Assembly (NCBI GenBank): GCA_016927095.1
Contig: JAFGNI010000139.1
Coordinates: 1-17,116 of the forward strand
Length of the DNA stretch: 17,116 nt
DNA from: Anaerolineae bacterium
GTDB taxonomy: Bacteria; Chloroflexota; Anaerolineae; B4-G1; SLSP01
Direction of reading: 5' to 3'
Positions 6,401 to 14,140 of the stretch are shown here, one piece after another. The position numbers and the translations under genes are program-made. Within the stretch, counting starts at the first letter, position 1. Every line of letters starts with the position of its first letter. Below the pieces are notes generated by a model, which did no database searches, was not told the origin of the DNA, and saw only the letters and a program-made list of their open reading frames with translations.

Positions 6401-8420
6401 CCTGGGCAGTGCGACCGGCGCGCTCCGCGTGTTCCAGGATTTCTTCATCGACCTAGACCTGCCGGGTTCTTTGACTGTCGGCGATGAGATCGCCGTCCCG
6501 GTGGGGGTCTACAACTACCTTCCGGAGGCGCAGACGGTGCGACTGGAGGTGGCGGCGGCAGATTGGTTCGAGCTCGTCGATGAGCCCGTTAAGGAGATCA
6601 CGATCGCTGCAAACGATATCACCGTCGTCTACTTCCGAATTCGGGCGTTAGCCTTCGGCCAACAGCTTTTCCAGGTGACTGCGTACGGCAGTCAGATGTC
6701 CGATGCCATCCGCAAGGACGTGCGCGTCTTCCCAGACGGCAAGGAGCTGCGGTTCGCGGTATCGGACAAGCTAGACGCCACCGTCGAGGTGGTGGAAACG
6801 GTGCAGATTCCGGCAGATGCCATTCAGGGAACGCAGAAGCTGGTGGTCAAGATTTACCCCGGTGTCGTGAGCCAGGTGGTGGAAGGGCTTGACGCCCTGC
6901 TCCGGATGCCCTTCGGTTGCTTCGAGCAGACCTCCTCCACGACGTATCCGAACATCCTTGTCCTCGACTACCTGAAGTCGGTGGATCAGGTCTCTCCTGA
7001 GGTGCAGATGAAGGCCGAGGAGTACATCAACCTGGGTTACCAGCGGCTGACCACCTTTGAGGTGCCCGGTGAGCCCGGCGGCTTCAGCCTCTTCGGTGAT
7101 GCCCCTGCGGATCCGATGCTCACGGCCTATGGCCTGCAGGAGTTCGGCGATATGAGCCGCGTCTACGACATCGACCTGGCGCTGATCGGCCGGATCGCCG
7201 ACTGGCTCTTCGCGCATCAGGAGGCTGATGGCTCCTGGCGGGGCGTGGAGGGCTTCCACGAGACGAGCCTCACCAGCATGACCGGACGGGTGCCGGTGAC
7301 CGCCTTCATCGTCTGGGGCTTGGCGGATGCCGGCTATGCCGGTGATGGGCGCACCCAATCGGGCGTCGCCTTCCTGCGCGATCAGGTGTCGCAAGTGGAG
7401 ACCGCTTACGATCTTGCGCTGGTGGCCAACGCCTTGGTAGCCGTCGACGTCAAGGTGGGGGAGATATTGAGTGCCACGGAGGCGGTCCTCGACCGGCTGG
7501 CGGCGATGGCGCAGCGGGACGGCGATGCCGTCTTCTGGACGCCGGGTCGCGAGACCTACATGGGCGGCTCGGGGACCAGCGGTCAACTGGAGACGACAGC
7601 CGCCGCCGCACTGGCCTTCCTGCGCGCCGGTCGGCACAGCGACCTGGCGAACGAGGCCCTGGTCTTCCTGACCCGCAACAAGGACAGCTTCGGCACGTGG
7701 GAGACGACCTCGGCGACGGTGCTCGCCCTCAAGGCGCTGCTGGAGAGCGTGCGCGCAGGGTCGGAGGACGTCGATGCGGCGGTGACGGTCCGCTTCAACG
7801 GACAGACGGAGACCGTCGAGGTGACACCCGAGACCTTTGATGTGGTCCAGATGATCGTCTTCGACGACGTGCCGGTGGGGCGCGATGCCGATGTCGAGAT
7901 CGCGATGTCGGGCGAGGGCAACCTAATGTACCAGGTGACGGGCAGCTACTACCTGCCATGGGAGCGCCTGTCCCTCTATCCCGACCTGCTTGGGGGCGAG
8001 GAGCTGGTCTCCATCGACGTCGTCTACGACCGGGCCGAGTTGGCGGTGAACGACACCATTGGTGTCGACGTCACCGTAACGCTCAATGAGCCAGACGGCG
8101 TGGCCGAGCAGGCCATCATCGACCTCGGATTGCCGCCCGGGTTCGACGTCGAGACGGAGGACCTGGCGCGGTTGGTCGCCCGGTTCCAGGACTTGCCCGA
8201 TGACTACCCGCACGCTCAGGTCAAGCGCTTTGAACTGACGGGCCGCCAGATCATTCTCTACGTCAGGAATCTCAACGGCGCCGAGCCGCTGCAGCTGTCC
8301 TACCGTCTGCGGGCCAAGTTCCCACTGGTCGCGCAGACACCTGCCAGTATGGCCTATGACTACTATAACCCCGCAGCTGCCGCCGACGCTGCGCCGCAGT
8401 TGCTGACGGTGGTGGAGTAG
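3447..8420 (+). CDS. Membrane-anchored alpha-2-macroglobulin family protein with six-helix insertion in the bait region
   Basis: Macroglobulins trap proteases: cleavage of an exposed bait loop fires a thioester that binds the attacker. The 1657-residue product starts at ATG 3447 (AAGGAG at 3433-3438, 8-base spacing) with a transmembrane anchor at about 6-28. Macroglobulin domains follow: TTDKPLYQPGQ near 145-155, LPKFEVVVTTDRDYYQPGD near 238-256, and the MG6 segment LAVVDEAVFALAEQD near 580-594. Six hydrophobic helices occupy about 688-878, then an acidic Gly/Pro-rich linker, and the fold resumes at RQYFPETMLWLPDEV near 939-953. The thioester motif PFGCFEQTSS is intact (Cys1158, Gln1161), and the receptor-binding-like C-terminus ends with the AYDYYNP motif. 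Short loops between alternate helices carry Arg/Lys (IRDR, IRRK, EKR), matching cytoplasmic loops, so both halves of the protein should face outward. No penicillin-binding protein gene accompanies it in the window, unlike E. coli yfhM-pbpC. Confidence 0.92.
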   Translation: MSRKGWLILGVVVLVVSLTVGLVAAVFTFERLPERLSQHETIVLGQSALVPGSTAAMRVVVRDSRDATPLPSASVKVLMRPAQGGRAQPLYQGETDASGTLDVRFAVPEDAAPDQVLVVETASSLGSDLMEKPVTLTRDYRLLVTTDKPLYQPGQIIHIRALALGAFDHRPASEQPMGFAVADGKGNTVFRTTVTTSVFGVASTDFQLADEVNTGPYKITVSLGETTSEKIVTVEHYTLPKFEVVVTTDRDYYQPGDSVEGSLTARYFFGKDVTESVVALEGYTFDIERNVVVRVDGQTDETGRFDFSFDLPDYFAGSELDDGRAVFYLEARVTDQANHTEAGRLSLPVAQQALVVDAIPEGGRFHPGVENILYVLASYPDGAPAEAEVTVTVYETGETLEATTGAYGLAEFGFVPASSYTSLRIQARDAAGALADREFGFEGDTGEETVLLRPDAPIYRVGDTMGLTLLTSRATGTVYLDVVREGQTVSTRAVDVTDGHAEVAVDLTPDLYGTLALHAYKILRSGHVMRDTRLVVVDQAADLDVTLAAGEDSYRPGDDATLNVAVADPAGGGVQAALGLAVVDEAVFALAEQDPGFAKLYFMLEQELLEPKFELHGFSIPDMLRDPCVEGDTEACPTPLRQAQNSAGKAALASAVADGDPFTLEANSHDQAMARAYERQRAFYRTLATGSFGLFLALPLTVLVLNGASLIRDRSFWKSVGLAIVLAILAGLSLLGVLWLVDELLWRFEDLVFTLLALAFGFGALAGLVTLVVTAIRRKDILLGLSLIVIPSALAAGVLMGWSASRADLMPDSGPMIAGSIAWLLLPVSLLLRGAGFAWEKRPLPALGAVLLGVPMLAMFVIILGLSGGAFIGGGMAMQAGFDEALMPMEAPAAGLMDRNFADGDFALEVEKMVEAEEGGPVSAPGDTGAGRAEPPRLRQYFPETMLWLPDEVTDETGQLILDFPVADSITTWRVVALASSQDGRLGSATGALRVFQDFFIDLDLPGSLTVGDEIAVPVGVYNYLPEAQTVRLEVAAADWFELVDEPVKEITIAANDITVVYFRIRALAFGQQLFQVTAYGSQMSDAIRKDVRVFPDGKELRFAVSDKLDATVEVVETVQIPADAIQGTQKLVVKIYPGVVSQVVEGLDALLRMPFGCFEQTSSTTYPNILVLDYLKSVDQVSPEVQMKAEEYINLGYQRLTTFEVPGEPGGFSLFGDAPADPMLTAYGLQEFGDMSRVYDIDLALIGRIADWLFAHQEADGSWRGVEGFHETSLTSMTGRVPVTAFIVWGLADAGYAGDGRTQSGVAFLRDQVSQVETAYDLALVANALVAVDVKVGEILSATEAVLDRLAAMAQRDGDAVFWTPGRETYMGGSGTSGQLETTAAAALAFLRAGRHSDLANEALVFLTRNKDSFGTWETTSATVLALKALLESVRAGSEDVDAAVTVRFNGQTETVEVTPETFDVVQMIVFDDVPVGRDADVEIAMSGEGNLMYQVTGSYYLPWERLSLYPDLLGGEELVSIDVVYDRAELAVNDTIGVDVTVTLNEPDGVAEQAIIDLGLPPGFDVETEDLARLVARFQDLPDDYPHAQVKRFELTGRQIILYVRNLNGAEPLQLSYRLRAKFPLVAQTPASMAYDYYNPAAAADAAPQLLTVVE
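5508..6080 (+). other. Six predicted transmembrane helices inside the macroglobulin gene
   Basis: This stretch encodes residues about 688-878 of the macroglobulin. The hydrophobic segments begin near GSFGLFLALPLTVLVLNG, VGLAIVLAILAGLSLLGV, LVFTLLALAFGFGALAG, LLGLSLIVIPSALAAGV, IAGSIAWLLLPVSLLL and LGAVLLGVPMLAMFVIILG. Arg/Lys-bearing loops alternate with acidic loops (DELLWRFED, RADLMPDSG), which fits the positive-inside rule with helix 1 running outside to inside. An even helix count returns the chain to the outer face. Confidence 0.85.
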
Positions 8421-8438
8421 GGGGAGCGGGCAGCAAAT

Positions 8439-8469
8439 AGCGATCAGCGATCAGCGGTCAGGTGTCAGC
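8439..8469. repeat. AGCGATC heptanucleotide tandem repeat
   Basis: The sequence reads AGCGATC, AGCGATC, AGCGGTC, AGGTGTC, AGC: four 7-bp units, the first two identical and the others drifting. It lies 18 bases after the macroglobulin stop codon. Heptanucleotide tandem repeats of this kind are known in cyanobacteria and other large GC-rich genomes. Confidence 0.75.
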
Positions 8470-8497
8470 TATAGGCGCGTGGCTGGACGGTAGGTAG

Positions 8498-8525
8498 GGG
8501 AGTAGGGAGAAGGAAGTAAGGAGTA
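8498..8525. repeat. Purine-rich heptanucleotide tandem repeat
   Basis: Four degenerate 7-bp units read GGGAGTA, GGGAGAA, GGAAGTA, AGGAGTA. The period equals that of the block 28 bases upstream but the unit is unrelated in sequence. No reading frame passes through it. Confidence 0.6.
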
Positions 8526-8537
8526 GGACCTCGTGAG

Positions 8538-8576
8538 CCGGGCCTATGATCCATTGGCGATGGATCATAGGCCCGG
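8538..8576. terminator. Perfect 17-bp stem-loop after the macroglobulin gene
   Basis: CCGGGCCTATGATCCAT pairs exactly with ATGGATCATAGGCCCGG around the 5-base loop TGGCG. It is the strongest hairpin in the window and lies between two same-strand genes, so it may end the macroglobulin transcript. The absence of a following T-run leaves a REP-like mobile palindrome or mRNA-stabilising role open. Confidence 0.45.
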
Positions 8577-8699
8577 ACTGTTGTGGATGTCCTGTAGAGA
8601 TGTACCCCCTGGATGTACCCTCCGGTGGATTCGGGAAGCCTTGCGTAGGGCTATGATGGGACCAGGTATGGAGGGAAGGTCACCTGGAGGTTATCATCG

Positions 8700-9548
8700 A
8701 TGAGAAGCTATGTTCTGATTACCGGCGCGACCGGTGGGTTGGGAAAGGCCTTTGCGGCCGCGTGTGCGGCCCGTGGGTGGGATCTGTTTCTGACGGATCT
8801 CTCGGACCGGCGGCTGGATGCTTTGGCCACGGGATTGGCGCGGCTGTATGGCGTTGAGGTCGTGACGCATTCGTGCGATCTGACCGAGGCTGCGGCGCGT
8901 GACGGCCTGTGGGGCACGATCGACCGGCTCGGCGCCCGCTTCCATATGTTGATCAACGTAGCCGGGCTGGACTACGAGGGGCCTTTTGATGAGCGCCGGC
9001 CGTCGGAGCTTCAGACGATCGTGCGGCTCAACGTTGAGTCCACGCTGGATACGACGCGACGGAGTCTCGTCTACCGCGATGTCCACCGGACCTTTCGGAT
9101 CATCACGGTGAGCAGCCTTGCCGCCTTCTATCCGATGCCGGTCAAGGCAGTCTACGCGGCGTCGAAGCGGTTCCTGCTCGACTGGTCGCGGGCACTCGGC
9201 GAGGAGTTGCGCGACCGGGACGTGACGGTCACGGCGCTCTGCCCTGCCGGCATGCCGACCACGCCGGCATGTGTGCGCTCTATCGAGGCGCAGGGGCTGA
9301 TGGGACGTTGGACGACGAAGGGCGCCGATGACGTGGCGGCGCTGACCCTGCGGCGGGCCATGGCAGGCCGGCGGGTCGTGGTCCCCGGTTTCCTCAATCA
9401 GGTGATGCGGGTCTTCGGCGCGATGGTGCCGCGGGCCGTACTGACGGCGATGCTCAAGCGGCGGTGGCTGGCGAGCCACCGCGTGTCGCACGGCCAAGTG
9501 CCGGTAGCCATGACACCGGTCGTGGTGAACCAGGAGGCAGCCCAATGA
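8700..9548 (+). CDS. Short-chain dehydrogenase/reductase (SDR)
   Basis: This is a 282-residue cytoplasmic NAD(P)-dependent oxidoreductase of the classical SDR fold. The nucleotide-binding loop TGATGGLG lies at residues 8-15, and the catalytic tetrad is Asn111 (LNVEST), Ser139 (ITVSSLAAF), Tyr152 and Lys156 (YAASK). INVAG at 85-89 stands where NNAG is usual. The start is fixed by GGAGG 9 bases upstream. The C-terminal 50 residues (FLNQVMRVFGAMVPRAVLTAMLKRRW) are hydrophobic and basic and resemble the tail of SDRs that act on lipid-like substrates; the actual substrate cannot be read from sequence. Its stop codon overlaps the next SDR gene, so the two are probably translated together. Confidence 0.88.
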   Translation: MRSYVLITGATGGLGKAFAAACAARGWDLFLTDLSDRRLDALATGLARLYGVEVVTHSCDLTEAAARDGLWGTIDRLGARFHMLINVAGLDYEGPFDERRPSELQTIVRLNVESTLDTTRRSLVYRDVHRTFRIITVSSLAAFYPMPVKAVYAASKRFLLDWSRALGEELRDRDVTVTALCPAGMPTTPACVRSIEAQGLMGRWTTKGADDVAALTLRRAMAGRRVVVPGFLNQVMRVFGAMVPRAVLTAMLKRRWLASHRVSHGQVPVAMTPVVVNQEAAQ

Positions 9549-10429
9549 CACCGATACAGGATCTACAACACTTGACTGCGGTGGTGACAGGCGCGACGTC
9601 GGGCATCGGGCAGGCAACGGCGGCGGCGCTGGCGGCAAGGGGCGCTTGGGTCATCGGGGTTGGGCGGTCTGAGGCCCGCTGTAGGGCAGCGCGGGAGGCC
9701 GTCCTGACCGCATCGCCCCAGGCCAGGATCTCGTTCCTGACGGCGGATCTTGCATCACAGCGTGAGGTGCGACAGCTGGCGGCGGACATACGCTCGACGC
9801 TGCGCGCAGAGGACACTGAACGACTGGATGTCCTTATCAACAGCGCCGGCACCGTGTCGAGCTGGCGCGACGTGACGGAGGACGGCTACGAGCTGCAGTT
9901 CGCCGTCAACCACCTGGCACCGTTCCTGCTCACGCTGGAGCTGATGCCGTTGCTGGAAGCGGCGCCGTCGCCGCGGGTGATCACCGTGAGCTCGGGGTCG
10001 CACTACCGGACCCGGATGCGCTGGGAGGACGTGATGTACCGGCAGGGTTACCAGGTGCTGAAAAGCTACAAGCAGTCGAAACTGGCCAATGTGCTCTTCA
10101 CCGCGGAGTTCAACCGCCGCTACCTCGAGGCCAGGGGCGTGCGCGCGTATGCTGCAGATCCCGGGCTGGTGAACACGCAGATTGGGTTGAAGGGCACGCA
10201 CGGGCTCGCCCGCTGGGTCTGGCAGCGGCGCAGCGCCAGGGGCGCCGGCCCGGAGGAAGCGGCGGAGGGCATCGTCTTCCTTGCTACGGATCCGGCTGCC
10301 GGCGAGGATGAGGGCGTCTACTGGAAGGACTGCCGGCCCAAGCAGCCCAGCGCGCAGGCGCGGGATGGCGCCGAGGCGGCGCGGCTATGGGCGCTCTCGG
10401 CGCGGCTCTGCGGCTTGAGCGGAGCGTAG
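9545..10429 (+). CDS. Short-chain dehydrogenase/reductase, retinol dehydrogenase-like
   Basis: A 294-residue SDR of the retinol dehydrogenase/WW-oxidoreductase-like type. It shows TGATSGIG at residues 15-22, LINSAG at 97-102, NHLAPFLLT at 122-130, Ser150 in VITVSSGSH and the catalytic YKQSK (Tyr175, Lys179) followed by LANVLF, which is characteristic of this subgroup. The long Ser-to-Tyr spacing (25 residues) is also typical of it. The start overlaps the preceding stop as ATGA, with AGGAGG at 9532-9537 inside the upstream gene, so translational coupling is expected. A longer in-frame start at 9464 would add a Gly/Pro/Arg-rich stretch unlike the family. The natural substrate is unknown; bacterial relatives are usually annotated only as oxidoreductases. 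It ends 115 bases before a convergent gene. Confidence 0.87.
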   Translation: MTPIQDLQHLTAVVTGATSGIGQATAAALAARGAWVIGVGRSEARCRAAREAVLTASPQARISFLTADLASQREVRQLAADIRSTLRAEDTERLDVLINSAGTVSSWRDVTEDGYELQFAVNHLAPFLLTLELMPLLEAAPSPRVITVSSGSHYRTRMRWEDVMYRQGYQVLKSYKQSKLANVLFTAEFNRRYLEARGVRAYAADPGLVNTQIGLKGTHGLARWVWQRRSARGAGPEEAAEGIVFLATDPAAGEDEGVYWKDCRPKQPSAQARDGAEAARLWALSARLCGLSGA

Positions 10430-10452
10430 GTCCGGAAATCTCTCGACACACG

Positions 10453-10485
10453 CCGACAGGCGACGGGAAGACCGCCGCCTGCCGG
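10453..10485. terminator. GC-rich hairpin between convergent genes
   Basis: CCG-a-CAGGCG-a-CGG pairs with CCG-c-CGCCTG-c-CGG around the loop GAAGA, giving 12 base pairs and two A/C mismatches. It sits midway between the stop codons of the plus-strand SDR pair and the minus-strand aldo/keto reductase, where a bidirectional terminator would be useful. No clear T-run is present on either side. Confidence 0.4.
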
Positions 10486-10544
10486 TGAATAGCGTTTCTG
10501 GTTCCCGTGGCCACCCGCACAGGGTAGGCCAGGATCCCTCGCGG

Positions 10545-11549
10545 TTACTTCTTGGTCAGTTGTGCGCTGAACATGTCGCCGCCCGTCTCCTCCGAACGGT
10601 CGGTGGCAGGCGGTGGTTCGACAGACAGGGCTGAGATCGCCGCCCGGAGCTCGGCAGTCATGTCTATCTCCAACGCACCGAGAGACCCGTTGAGTTGGTC
10701 GACATTGCGGGCGCCGATGATGGGCGCGGTCACGGCAGGGTGGCTAGCCACCCAGGCCACAGCGAGGCTGACCGGGCTGTAGCCGTTCTCTTTGGCAAAG
10801 GCTGTGAAGTCCCCGGCGGTCTCGTAGACCCAGTTGTCGGCGTAGCGCTTCTGGTACATCGCGTTGCTGACCAGGCGGCCTTCGTCAGGGCGCTTGTCGA
10901 CCCCGTACTTGCCTGTCAACAGTCCGCCACCCAAGGGGCTGTAGGGGATGACACCGAGGCCCTCCGACTGGGCCATCGGCAGGATTTCCACCTCGGCCTG
11001 GCGCTTGACGAGGTTGTACATCGGCTGCAGCACCTCGAAACGCGCCCAATCGTGCAAGGCGGCTATGCCCAACGCCTTGGCCACCTGCCACGCCGCGAAG
11101 TTGCTGGCGGCGGGGTAGAGGATTTTGCCCTGGCGGACCATGTCGTCGAGGGCGCGCAGGGTCTCCTCAAGGGGCGTGTCGTCGTCGAAGCGGTGGATGA
11201 AGTAGACGTCGATGTAGCCGGTGTCTAGCCGTCTGAGGCTGCCTTCAATAGCCTGCATCAAGTGGCGCCGGTGTGCGCCCCGCGCGTTGACGTCCGGGCC
11301 CATCGGGAAGTAGGCTTTGCTGGTGATGACCACCTCATCACGGCAGCCGGCAATCAGCTTACCGAGGATCTGTTCCGAGTGACCCTTCTGATAGACATTG
11401 GCGCAGTCGAAGAAGTTGATGCCGACGTCGCGGCAGCGGTGGAACATGGCTGCCGACGTGGCTTCATCGGCGTCGCCGCCAAAGGACATCGTCCCGAAGC
11501 AGAGCGACGAGACCTTGACGCCGGTGCTTCCCAGTACTTTGTGCTCCAT
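10545..11549 (-). CDS. Aldo/keto reductase
   Basis: A 334-residue cytoplasmic NADPH-dependent reductase with the aldo/keto reductase barrel. The catalytic tetrad is visible: Asp48 and Tyr53 (DCANVYQKGHSE), Lys78 (TSKAYF) and His119 (FIHRF). The C-terminal cofactor region PIIGARN is also present. The ATG at 11549 begins MEHKVLGSTGVKVSSLCFGT, the standard family N-terminus, and has AAGGAGG 5 bases upstream; an in-frame ATG at 11636 adds 29 unrelated residues. It is the last gene of the minus-strand cluster and is paralogous to the reductase at 12451-13392, with tetrad residues at identical positions. The substrate is unknown. Confidence 0.9.
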   Translation of the reverse strand: MEHKVLGSTGVKVSSLCFGTMSFGGDADEATSAAMFHRCRDVGINFFDCANVYQKGHSEQILGKLIAGCRDEVVITSKAYFPMGPDVNARGAHRRHLMQAIEGSLRRLDTGYIDVYFIHRFDDDTPLEETLRALDDMVRQGKILYPAASNFAAWQVAKALGIAALHDWARFEVLQPMYNLVKRQAEVEILPMAQSEGLGVIPYSPLGGGLLTGKYGVDKRPDEGRLVSNAMYQKRYADNWVYETAGDFTAFAKENGYSPVSLAVAWVASHPAVTAPIIGARNVDQLNGSLGALEIDMTAELRAAISALSVEPPPATDRSEETGGDMFSAQLTKK

Positions 11550-11645
11550 ATGGTCCTCCTTACTGGCCTTCTGTAGGTTGTCGCACTCTTTGCATCGCGC
11601 TATCAACTGCATCTGCCCTGAGGGATCCTCGAGCATCTGGGAAGG

Positions 11646-12440
11646 TTAAGCCGCGGTCACTCTGGACAAGGGTGCTGCGGTTTTCGGCTGCCCGTGCACT
11701 TGTCGAAGGTTGCTGTCCCCTGGCGACGGAAAGGTCAGAAACGATTCGGTCGCCGCCGCGATATCGCTGTAGTAGCCTCGGTGCTGGGCCGGCAGCAGCG
11801 CGGCAATCTGGTACATCATCTCGTCCACGATCTGTTGGCGCACCGCCCCCGCAGCCTTTATCCCGTTAGTGCCGACGGTGAATGGATTCCCCACCTTCAC
11901 GTGGTATTCGGTGCGTCGCAGGCGCCGGATGTTCTCTGAGAAGTTCTCACCCCCGTAGCACGCCACAGGCCAGACTGGGACCCCGGTGCGCTCCGCGAGC
12001 ATCGCGACGCCGGGCTTCCCTTGGTGCAACCGTCCGTCGTGACTGCGCGTGCCCTCGGGGGTGACGAACAAGATCATACCCTTGTCCAGCGCCTGGAACC
12101 CCTGGCGCATCGCGGAAACGTCGACCTCCTCACGGTCGATGGGAATGATGTTCCAGTTCCGGAAAAGCAGGCGGTAGAGCCAGTTGTCCCAGTTCTCAAC
12201 TTTCGAGTACCCTGTCCCAAGATCGCTCCCGACGCGCGGGTAGATGATGGGCAGTTCCAGGAAGTTGACGTGGTTGACGATGATGATGTAGGGACCCTTA
12301 GCCGGCAGGCGCTTCAGGCCGCCAGCGTCGATCTTGCAGACCAGATCTGTAAGGGCACGGGCTGCAAAGTTGATGACGCGCCTGGCGATGAGCTTTGACG
12401 TCTTCATTGATTCCGTCTGTTGTCGTGTCTGAGCATGCAT
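11646..12440 (-). CDS. 1-acyl-sn-glycerol-3-phosphate acyltransferase (PlsC-like)
   Basis: Likely transfers an acyl chain to lysophosphatidic acid or a related lipid at the inner face of the membrane. Family motifs are present in order: NHVNFLELP (residues 56-64), IIPIDREE (98-105), VTPEGTRSHDG (126-136) and VPVWPVACYG (154-163). Motif I reads HX4E (His57, Glu62) instead of the usual HX4D, an unusual but conservative change at the catalytic acid. The 264-residue length is typical. The gene begins 10 bases after the upstream aldo/keto reductase stop, implying cotranscription. The start is uncertain: ATG 12440 and ATG 12407 (MKTSKLIARRV) both lack a strong ribosome binding site, and the second fits the family better. 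The C-terminal 35 residues are polar and not conserved. Confidence 0.87.
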   Translation of the reverse strand: MHAQTRQQTESMKTSKLIARRVINFAARALTDLVCKIDAGGLKRLPAKGPYIIIVNHVNFLELPIIYPRVGSDLGTGYSKVENWDNWLYRLLFRNWNIIPIDREEVDVSAMRQGFQALDKGMILFVTPEGTRSHDGRLHQGKPGVAMLAERTGVPVWPVACYGGENFSENIRRLRRTEYHVKVGNPFTVGTNGIKAAGAVRQQIVDEMMYQIAALLPAQHRGYYSDIAAATESFLTFPSPGDSNLRQVHGQPKTAAPLSRVTAA

Positions 12441-12450
12441 TCGCTGAGGT

Positions 12451-13392
12451 CTAGCCCGCTGGGCCCAGCACCGCGTTCACGTCGGAGAGCTCGGTCTCGC
12501 TGAGCTCCCAATCGGCAGCCATCGCGTTGGCCTCGACGTGGGCGACCTTGGTGGCACCGGAGATGACGGAGCAGACCTGCGGATGGGCCAGCAACCACGT
12601 GTGCGCCAGCTCTGCCATGGTATGGCCCCGGGCCCCGGCCCATGCTACGAGCGTTTCGATCTTGGTGTAGTTGGTGTCGGTCATATAGCGCTGAACGTAG
12701 CCGCTGCTCTCACCACGCGATCCCGCCGGCGCCGGCTCACCGCGCTTGTACTTGCCGGTGAGGAAACCGCCAGCCAGGGGGAAGTAGGGCAGGATGCCCA
12801 CGTTGTACGCTTCGCAGTAAGGCAGCATCTCCTGCTCCAGGCCACGCTCAAGCATATGGTAGTGGTTCTGGATGGTCACGAATGGTGTCCAGCCGCGGAC
12901 CTCGGCGAGCAGGTTGGCCCGGGCAAGCTGCCAGGCGGCGTAGTTTGATGCGCCGATGTAGCGAACCTTACCGGTGGAGATCAGATCGTCGAGCGCGCGC
13001 AGCGTTTCCTCGATTGGCGTCTCGCTATCCCAACGGTGCATCTGGTAGAGGTCGATGTGATCCGTCTGTAACCGCCGTAGGCTGGCTTCAACGCCAGATA
13101 TGATATGGTAACGGGAAGCTCCCCTGTCGTTCGGTCCCTCGCCGGTGCTATTGTAGACCTTGGTTGCCAGGATCACCTGATCCCACCGGCCCTGCAACGC
13201 CACGCCCAGCGCCTCCTCGGACCGCCCACCTTGGTAGACATCGGCGGTGTCGATGAGGTTGATGCCCGCGTCCAGCGCGGCATCGATGATGGCATTGACG
13301 CCCGCTTGGTCGACCTTGCCACCGAATTGGTTCGTGCCCAATCCCACCGTCGAAACCCGGACGCCGCTGTTCCCCATTGATCTGTATTTCAT
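12451..13392 (-). CDS. Aldo/keto reductase
   Basis: A 313-residue NADPH-dependent oxidoreductase. The tetrad is Asp48 and Tyr53 ([13 protein letters not shown]), Lys78 (ATKVY) and His119 (QMHRW), with VISGATK near the C-terminus for cofactor binding. The start ATG 13392 ([20 protein letters not shown]) has AGAAGGA 7 bases upstream; an in-frame GTG at 13410 would cover that site and is less likely. It lies 58 bases after the secreted-protein gene and 10 bases before plsC. With the second aldo/keto reductase beyond plsC, it makes a reductase-acyltransferase-reductase arrangement. The substrate cannot be read from sequence. Confidence 0.9.
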   Translation of the reverse strand: MKYRSMGNSGVRVSTVGLGTNQFGGKVDQAGVNAIIDAALDAGINLIDTADVYQGGRSEEALGVALQGRWDQVILATKVYNSTGEGPNDRGASRYHIISGVEASLRRLQTDHIDLYQMHRWDSETPIEETLRALDDLISTGKVRYIGASNYAAWQLARANLLAEVRGWTPFVTIQNHYHMLERGLEQEMLPYCEAYNVGILPYFPLAGGFLTGKYKRGEPAPAGSRGESSGYVQRYMTDTNYTKIETLVAWAGARGHTMAELAHTWLLAHPQVCSVISGATKVAHVEANAMAADWELSETELSDVNAVLGPAG

Positions 13393-13450
13393 AGTTTGTT
13401 CCTTCTCCACACTGATCTGATCATTGTCTGTTTGCTCTCCCGCTCGCGAC

Positions 13451-14140
13451 TCATTCGCGCCGGTACCCCTCCACCGCGGCCTCGCCGTCCGCGAGGAAGA
13501 CAGCTTCGACGCAGATCTCGGATGCCCAGAAGTCGGGAATGCGCTCGTTGACCATTCTGGTGGCGAGAGGGCGCAGGCCCAGACGCCAGTTGTTCACCCT
13601 CAGCTTGTCGAAGCTGACATTGATGCTGCAGCCGGTCGCTTCGACACCCATAGTCGCCGTTGCGTCGATGCTTCGCCCACGCAACGCCCTTGGGATATCA
13701 AACTGGAGATCGAGGCGCTCGAGCAGGGAGGCGCTCGCCTGCAGGTCGGCGGTCACGAGACCGGGGTCGAAATCCAAGTCGAGGCGCGCATCCTCAACGA
13801 GATCAGCATTCTGCAGGAGCTCCAGGACCATCCGGTTGAGGTCCCCGTCGGTGACGACGATCCGCACGCGCTCATTGAGCGCAATCTGGTCGAGATTCTC
13901 CATATCCTCGAACGAGGTAATGCGGTATTCGGGAAGGCCGGGGTCGGGGGTGGGCATCGCCTCTGGCTCGGGTTCCGGCGCGGTGATGCCCAGCATGCGG
14001 AGCACAGGGCCGATGATGGGCCACTCCGGCAGCGGGGGCAGCTTCTCATTCAGCGCTTCGGCGCCAACCACAGACGCCGAGCGGGCAAGCAAGGCCAGAG
14101 CCAGGAGCAGCGACAGTGCCATCTTCTTGTGGGAAATCAT
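13451..14140 (-). CDS. Secreted protein of unknown function
   Basis: A 229-residue protein with a clear N-terminal signal sequence: basic MISHKK, a hydrophobic core about 7-21 rich in Leu/Ala, and a likely cleavage after SVVGA near residue 27. A Pro/Glu-rich linker (EPEPEAMPTPDPG, about 55-67) follows. The rest alternates polar and hydrophobic residues in a beta-rich pattern with a single cysteine pair (Cys175 and Cys212 approximately). The pattern loosely recalls lipid-binding beta-sheet proteins of the DUF2993/LmeA kind, but I do not claim membership. The start is supported by TGGAGG 6 bases upstream of ATG 14140. It lies 107 bases after rsgA and 58 bases before an aldo/keto reductase. Confidence 0.75.
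   Translation of the reverse strand: MISHKKMALSLLLALALLARSASVVGAEALNEKLPPLPEWPIIGPVLRMLGITAPEPEPEAMPTPDPGLPEYRITSFEDMENLDQIALNERVRIVVTDGDLNRMVLELLQNADLVEDARLDLDFDPGLVTADLQASASLLERLDLQFDIPRALRGRSIDATATMGVEATGCSINVSFDKLRVNNWRLGLRPLATRMVNERIPDFWASEICVEAVFLADGEAAVEGYRRE

Larger units (their letters stand above)
8421..8699. other. Intergenic region between the macroglobulin and dehydrogenase genes
   Basis: This 279-base region has no convincing gene. It holds two blocks of 7-bp tandem repeat (8439-8469 and 8498-8525), a 17-bp hairpin (8538-8576) and a 9-bp direct repeat GATGTACCC at 8599-8607 and 8612-8620 (13-bp pitch). TATGAT at 8652-8657 could be a -10 box for the dehydrogenase pair, but I find no matching -35. 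The start at 8700 is set by GGAGG at 8686-8690. Confidence 0.6.

Noticed and set aside
8694..9638. Minus-strand open frame of 314 codons opposite the first SDR
   Set aside because: It is rich in Arg, His and Pro with no motif, while the plus strand has a complete SDR tetrad.
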